Assembly: GCA_003427395.1 (NCBI GenBank)
Contig: BFEA01000629.1
Location: 554,723-579,113, forward strand
DNA: 24,391 bases
Direction of reading: 5' to 3'
Source of the DNA: Chara braunii
Taxonomy: Eukaryota; Streptophyta; Charophyceae; Charales; Characeae
Position numbers and translations under genes: made by a program. Of the stretch, positions 19,201-24,391 are shown in pieces (position 1 is the stretch's first letter; each line of letters opens with the position of its first letter). Under the pieces are notes generated by a model. It was not told the origin of the DNA. It did no database searches and saw nothing but the letters and a program-made list of their open reading frames with translations.

Positions 19201-19439
19201 TTTACATAGCCAAAAATCTTTACTGTTAGCATTTCATTTTCTAGGCATATTAGGATAACGATAGAGGTTGTCATATTCTCAGAAACTAGAATTATTCTTC
19301 TGAAAGTGGAACCTCCACTCTATTTAGCGAAATGTTTTTTTTCAAGATCGCATTTTTTTGAAAACTGAAACTTTGTGAAACCTTGCCTAGATCTTGCTCA
19401 TAGTACCACTCTGAAATGCCTCACTCATAGCAGATCGCC

Positions 19440-19466
19440 AAAAAAAAAAAAAAAAAAAAAAAAAAA
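19440..19466. repeat. 27-base poly(A) tract in leader
   Basis: An uninterrupted A run between the tandem repeats and gag. It could be the 3' tail of a retroposed fragment (SINE or LINE) or plain slippage. I did not identify a body or a target duplication for such an insert. Confidence 0.9.
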
Positions 19467-19602
19467 GCGGGGTTGATCCTATTCTTGTGAAACTTTGTTT
19501 TTTATTCTATTGATTACGACCAAGGGGAAAGGATAGTTTGGTTGGTTACCTACCTGCGTTTTCCCTCCCACCCAACCCTTTGCGTGCATTCCCGATTTAG
19601 TA

Positions 19603-19653
19603 CAGTGCCACTTCAGCAGTGCCACGTCAACAGTGCCACGTCAGCAGTGCCCC
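19603..19653 (+). repeat. 14-bp tandem repeat just upstream of gag ATG
   Basis: CAGTGCCACTTCAG (19603), CAGTGCCACGTCAA (19617), CAGTGCCACGTCAG (19631) and a partial CAGTGCCCC (19645) lead straight into GCCACCATG, a strong eukaryotic start context at 19660. Confidence 0.9.
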
Positions 19654-19659
19654 GCCACC

Positions 19660-21032
19660 ATGATGGTCTCAGTTCTGGACATGCCAGGCGAACTGGGCAA
19701 TGAGTCCATTGCCGAGTACCGACAGCGGTTCCAGGCTCAACTCGCACTCATCGAGGTTAAGGAACAATGTCAAGCGACAACAAAGGCTGCCCGCTTACAG
19801 GCTAGACAACAATTGAAAAGCAGCGACTTCAGGCCGAAGCAGACGCAGATACCCCAGGCACGCCGCAAGGAAGCCCAGGATCTGCTACAGCGGCACGAAG
19901 CTACCATCATCGAAAAACTCAAGTTCTGGCATTTTGAACCATCCGATCACCACGAAGACGCGACACTAGAAGAGCAGTACAAGAAGTTTTTTGTCAAACT
20001 CGTGACCCGGTTGGTTTACACTTGTAACCACCTGCAGTCCGAGATGGCGAATGTCCGACGGGCGGTGCGAAACCATAAGGATCTGCACGAGGTGTTACAC
20101 GGGCACTTGATTCCTGTGTACAGGACTCGGAGCAAGTTGCACCAAGACCAGATGCTGGCGAGTCCTGCAATGCACCCTCTACCTGCGAATTGGAGGAACG
20201 AGTTGACCACGTTGTCGCAATGCTCGACGACATCAGCACCTCCGTTGCAGCAGCCACCATCAGCAAGCAGCTGGACACCTTGAAGACCAAGGTTCAGCAA
20301 CTGCACCAGCTGCCCAACAAGGATGGCAACACCAGTGCTCAACACTACAAGATGTTGACATTCCGCATCGAAATGTTCAATGATTATACGCATCAAGACC
20401 CGGTCCCCTGGTGGGAGGGCTTTACAACGGAACTTCGGATTTTTTTTATCCCCGAGCACTCGTACATCGACGCGTTGTTCCTTAACTCAAAAAGCGGTTG
20501 CCAGATCTGGCTCAACCACCTGACAACCATCCACGGCGTCCAAGTCGCCGATCTACATAAGAAGATCTTTTGGGACGAATTGTCGAAGCTATGGAAGAAG
20601 CGGTTCATCGTGGACGACGCCCCAACGCTCGCCATCAATCGCCTCTTCATCATGACTCAAGTCAACACACAAACGCGTGACTGGCTCACGGAATGGCAAA
20701 AGATCGTGGCAACACCTGATCTTGAGTTGCCATTTTTGCATCTACACTGAGAGTTCTACAACTGGTCATGTGTCACCTTGAGCCTCACACTTGGTGATCG
20801 CGAGCAATAAACGACGGTCACCTTCACCCAAATCATCGACAAGGCAAGGGAGATCATCAAAACCAACACGGTGGCTGCACACGAAAAGTCAGCGTGGCAG
20901 CCAACGTATGTGGAGAAGGAAAAATTTGGTTCACGTCCGCAGCATGTCGCTACAGTCCAACTGGACAAGATTGTGAAAGACCTGGCAGGCAACCCAGCAT
21001 CACGTGAGGGAGATCAGGTGGTCGGTGTCTAG
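19660..21032 (+). pseudogene. gag: Gag of right element, frameshifted
   Basis: Capsid-type protein. Translation would start at ATG 19660 (GCCACCATGATGG context; a second ATG follows at once). The first frame, to about 20150, encodes a charged, Gln/Arg-rich and probably helical N-terminus. Reading then moves to another frame between about 20100 and 20180, entering a coiled-coil-like LEERVDHVVAMLDDI (20190 on) and the Gag core: DYTHQDPVPWWEGF (20382-20423), LFLNSKSGC, WDELSKLWKKRF and TRDWLTEWQ. TGA 20748 and TAA 20808 interrupt, but Gag-like coding (REQ, then IIDKAREIIKT) continues in the same frame to TAG 21030. I recall similar proteins among charophyte repeats, but this is not verified. The product would be truncated at the breaks. 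Confidence 0.8.
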
Positions 21033-21755
21033 CCGCGAAGCAACAACAACTCCCGAGGAAAAGGGAAGGCATAGTTGCATCGTCGGGTGGAAACGGACAA
21101 CCAGCACCATGGGTCAACTTGAGCGAGGTCGATTACAAGTGACGCGGCCGGTATGGCTGCTGCTATTGGTGCAACAGCACCAAGCACAAGACCTCCCTAT
21201 GCCCGGATCAAGGCAAGGAGGATGTTCGGCGTCGCATCAACTCGGGAAACTGAGTTGCGCGGGAGGTAAAGCGACTCCACTTCTCACTCCGCCAGATTCA
21301 GCCGCCTTGCTAGCGGCCTCCTACACATCTGGGGAGGATGCAAATGTCGTGAGTCCTCGGTTCACTTACGAGGATTATGTTGTCCACTTCATCCCACCGT
21401 TGGACCAAGCACTCCACGTGCAACAATCCACCGCAAGCACGGTTTCACCACCATCGGTAACCGATTCGGCAGCTTCGCTGCCATCTATCGTCGGGGATTT
21501 GACGTTATGGTCAAGACTTGAAGAGCTCAACCCGTTGATGTTTGCGGACTTCCAATGGATGCCCCTTCCCCCGTCCGGTCGATTGTTGAAACCGCATTGC
21601 AATGTGCTCATCACACAATTGTGCGATTACTTCCACACTCCAATACCAACTCCGTTGATGGACACCAGAGTAGAGGTTGTCCACCTTCACGACTACGTTG
21701 CGAAGATCGACCGCGAGTTCAAGACACATCTATACGATGACAAAGATGGCGACAC
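21033..21755 (+). pseudogene. Gag zinc knuckle and post-Gag region of right element
   Basis: At 21161-21202, in a frame different from the Gag core, lies a complete CCHC zinc knuckle CYWCNSTKHKTSLC (Cys-x2-Cys-x4-His-x4-Cys), the nucleic-acid-binding motif at the end of Gag. From about 21240, in the next frame, an open stretch of about 170 codons encodes a Pro/Ser-rich segment (VQQSTASTVSPPSVTDSAAS) followed by CDYFHTPIPTPL and VEVVHLHDYVAKIDREFKT. I do not recognise its function; by position it would link Gag to protease. No Asp-Ser/Thr-Gly protease motif is present. It ends at the internal deletion junction. Confidence 0.6.
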
Positions 21756-23435
21756 TTCCTCCTTGGGCGTCGTAATTTCACATGGGTCATGGACAATAAC
21801 CCATTGACCTGCTATAAGACGCAGGATATGGTGAGTGGCACAATCAGACGATGAATGTACTTCATCGACCAATTTGACTTCACACGGAAACATCTCGCCG
21901 GCCTCCCCAATCGCGCAGCAAATGCACTCTCACGAATACCCGATCTTTGCACTATGACACATCATGCCTTCGCGTTCGACGAGGAACTCCAGCGACACTT
22001 CATCCGGGGCTATGAGTCCGATCCGGATTTCGCCACGTTGTATGCGCAGCTATCTTCCGATCACCCGCCGGCCATCCACCCTATCGTATCGTCAACGGGT
22101 ACTTGCTCCTCCTCTCGCAAGGCAAGGACTTATTATGTGTCCCACGAGACCGTCGTCTTTGGACTCGCCTTCTCAGCGAGTACTATGACTCGCGACTCGC
22201 CGGCCACTTCAGAGTCAATCACACTATTGCACGACTTCGACAACGATTCCGATGGCCCGACCTCATTACCGATGTCACTTGGTATTGCGACTCTTGCGAA
22301 GTTTGTTGATGAAGCAAGCCCCACAACCACAATCCCTACGGGGAGTTGCGCCCGATGCCTATCCCATGGGAACCCGGCCTCTCCATTGCCATGGACGTCA
22401 CCAGACCGTTTCCCCTCGACCGCCTCGAGCACGACGGCATCCTCACGGTCATTGACTGTTTGAGTAAGTATGCGTGGTTTCTCCGTTGCACGTACTACGC
22501 CATATCTCTCGAATTTGCGCGCGTCTTGCATACGGGCTGGATTTGCAGCCACACGTACCGGAAGACATCGTCAGTGACCACGACACTCGCTTCATGGCGG
22601 CATTTTGGACTAATCTCTCATGAAGGAATCCGGCACGAAGATGAAACCAAGTTCGGCTCGGCATTTAAAAACGGACGGGCAAACGGAGCGTGCACATCAA
22701 ACCGCTCAAATGATTCTTCGTACGCTCATCCGTCCGGATCAGGAAGATTGGGTTGACCGCCTCCCCGACATCGAGTTCGCCTACAACACTTCGTTGCACC
22801 CGGCGATTGATGTGACTCCATTCGAGTTGCACCACGGTGGCCGGAAAGATCGTATCTTCATTGATTTTCTTCTCCCACGAACAAACGACATAGATGTTGC
22901 TTGCTCCCCCGCTTCCGTTCGGAAGTACAGGGAATTGTTGGCTCAAGCCCACATAAAGAAGCAAAAGGCTCAAGTTCGCATGCAACAACAAGCCAACAGG
23001 CATCGCGTTCCATGTCCCATCCGCGCCAGTGATTTGGTTTGGGTCTCCGCAGCAGAGTTTGCACTCGAGCAGGATGTTTTGCGCAAACTACTCCCCAAGT
23101 GGTTTGGACCATCAGCCGCGAGCGATGAGCCCGATGACCCCTTTTTGGTGATCAACATCCCCCCGCATCTGACGGTCCATCCAGTCTTTCACGCCTCGAA
23201 GCTGACAACATATACACCAGCTAAGAGCGACGACTTCCAGGGCCGACGATCACAAGATCCTCCATCTATGGATGGTCATCAGGAAGTTGACCAAGTCATC
23301 ACAGATCGCAAGTACTGCAAGAAGCCTCGACTGTACAAAGTTACATTCAAAGCGTGCGATCCCGAGGACACCCGATGGATTTCAGGAGCATATTTGAAAG
23401 CATCCGCACCGTTGATCTACGGTCACTACGAGTAA
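21755..23435 (+). pseudogene. pol: RNase H remnant and integrase of right element
   Basis: Starts with the end of RNase H (VMDNNPLT near 21787, then a TGA where Trp is expected before MYFIDQFDF, and LPNRAANALSR). Integrase follows across at least three frame changes (about 22080, 22550 and 22615). Its H2C2 residues are His 22205, His 22220, Cys 22286 and Cys 22295, with two adjacent TGA codons right after (22307-22312). Catalytic residues are Asp 22394 (AMDVT), Asp 22576 (VSDHDTRF) and Glu 22686 (DGQTERA). The last segment, 22620-23435, is open and ends with a divergent chromodomain-like block (QVITDRKY...LYKVTFKAC...DTRWI) in place of the canonical core seen in the left element. All metal-binding residues survive, but no single frame encodes them. 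Confidence 0.88.
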
Positions 23436-23537
23436 CAAAGGTCAGCTCAGGGAACTTCACGACCTGCCCCTCCCACCCGGAATGTGGTCCCAGCCTCAGA
23501 CAGACAGCTTTGCCCTCGCAGGTAAGCTCGGTCTTTC

Positions 23538-23551
23538 AAGGAGGGGGGGGG
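23538..23551 (+). other. Polypurine tract before 3' LTR
   Basis: AAGGAGGGGGGGGG is followed by one T and then the LTR start at 23553. This is the expected plus-strand DNA primer. Confidence 0.92.
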
Positions 23552-23552
23552 T

Positions 23553-24322
23553 TGGCATACTGCGCAGCCACACGGGCCTGAAGGGCCCGACCAGCGTTGT
23601 TAGCGTAAAAGCTTGAAAACAAGGCCTTACAGGCCATGTGTCGTTTTAGCCTGAAAGCCTGAAAATGAGGGCGTCCAGGCCCTATGTCGTTTCAGCCTGA
23701 AACAGGGCCTTCCAGGCCCTGAGTCTTTTCAGCCCGAAACAGAGGGTCATTTTCAGGCCCTCATAAGATCGACCTGCGCTGAAACTTAGGCACGAGACCA
23801 GAGTTTTAGCAAAGGCTATTTTTGGTCTGTTTTCATGACAACCCTTGGTTGAACTTCAATTCCATGGTCTAGCACGTTTTGGCATTGGCAAGAGCAGCCT
23901 CCTGGACGAGCCAGCACTTTATAAGACTGGCCCGCCCTATAGGTTGCAGACAGTCACGAGGTAGTTCATAGGAACTTCCCAGGCACTTCACGTACAGGAG
24001 GCAGGAGGCAGACTTCAACATTCGGCAACAACACTCTAGAGGAGCGCTGCAGTAGTAGTAGTAGCGTTAGTAGTAGCCTTCAGCGTTGGGCGATATCAGG
24101 AGCTAGAGTAGTAGTGGAGAGAGAGAGTTCATGGTTGGCGGAGACCAGAGAGACTTACCTGTGGCGCCATAGCTCCAGCTTCGTCTTCGATATACCTGCA
24201 ACATGGCGCCACCTTCACATGTTAGTACCGGACTGAGAGAGAGAGAGTTTTTCTTCTTCCTCTTCTAAATCCACCATCTCCTCCTCCCCCTCTCGCTACA
24301 TGACTTCTAAGTATCTGCAGAA

Positions 24323-24391
<69 letters not shown>
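23553..24391 (+). repeat. 3' LTR of right element, cut by window end
   Basis: Repeats the 5' LTR from TGGCATACTGCGCAGCCACA onward, with many substitutions and without the foldback insertion. It includes the four-unit U3 repeat (23602-23765) and the TTTATAAG box (23918-23925). About 330 bases corresponding to the end of the 5' LTR are missing beyond base 24391. Confidence 0.93.
24326..24391. repeat. GA microsatellite reaching the window end
   Basis: At least 66 bases of perfect GA at the place where the 5' LTR has only about 15 (18471-18485). The run has therefore expanded in this LTR copy, and its right end is not visible. Confidence 0.97.

Larger units (their letters stand above)
17361..24391 (+). 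mobile_element. Non-autonomous Ty3/gypsy element with internal deletion
   Basis: A 5' LTR (17361-18815), primer-binding site (18819-18830), leader, gag remnant, integrase remnant, polypurine tract (23538-23551) and 3' LTR (from 23553, cut by the window end) form a near-complete element. Protease, reverse transcriptase and most of RNase H are absent: the sequence passes from a post-Gag region directly into the last part of RNase H near 21755-21770. The coding parts carry several frameshifts and stops. By eye the LTRs agree at roughly nine positions in ten outside the foldback insertion, so the copy is not recent. The right target-site duplication is outside the window; the left would be GTATG (17356-17360) if it is 5 bp. 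Confidence 0.93.

Noticed and set aside
1-24391. CRISPR arrays, bacterial operons or phage modules
   Set aside because: No regular spacer-repeat structure, Shine-Dalgarno-led gene strings or phage proteins are present; the window is eukaryotic repeat DNA.

Overview
The window is eukaryotic, repeat-dominated DNA. It holds two decayed Ty3/gypsy-type LTR retrotransposons, one at each end, separated by about 10 kb of mostly AT-rich DNA in which I find no convincing host gene. I see no bacterial operon structure, CRISPR array, rRNA gene or tRNA gene. The Gag core of the right-hand element (motif with PVPWWEGF, then a CCHC knuckle) resembles, from memory only, repeat proteins predicted in charophyte algae such as Chara. 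That assignment is an inference I cannot check here; a plant-lineage green alga is my best guess.

Region by region: (a) 1-7280 is the 3' part of a chromodomain-bearing Ty3/gypsy element (chromovirus). Its 5' LTR and Gag start lie left of the window. Gag, protease, reverse transcriptase, RNase H, integrase and a C-terminal chromodomain follow in the usual order, broken by eight in-frame stops and two frameshifts. A long 1.1-kb spacer with ~90-bp tandem repeats leads to a short 324-bp 3' LTR (6957-7280). (b) 7281-9840 is mid-GC non-coding DNA that seems to contain two diverged copies of one repeat facing each other, each with a TATA-like box. (c) 9841-15100 is AT-rich, with a tandem duplication and an adjoining foldback element (11008-11522) but no recognisable gene. 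(d) 15101-17360 has slightly higher GC and a few unconvincing minus-strand ORFs. (e) 17361-24391 is a second, non-autonomous Ty3/gypsy element with long LTRs (5' LTR 17361-18815; 3' LTR from 23553, cut by the window end). It has a tRNA-iMet-type primer-binding site, a leader full of tandem repeats, a broken gag with an intact zinc-knuckle motif, and a broken integrase. Protease, reverse transcriptase and most of RNase H have been deleted. Its 5' LTR carries a ~330-bp foldback insertion that the 3' LTR lacks.

Within each element the parts formed one replication cycle: Gag packages the RNA, Pol copies it from the primer site and polypurine tract, and integrase (with a chromodomain or chromodomain-like tail) targets insertion. 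Neither copy looks able to encode a full set of proteins now. I found no new defence or metabolic system. The most interesting signals are structural: the datable foldback insertion, the RT-less element that kept Gag and integrase, the stop-codon bias in the left element, the insertion inside its RNase H, and the head-to-head repeat pair at 7.3-9.8 kb.
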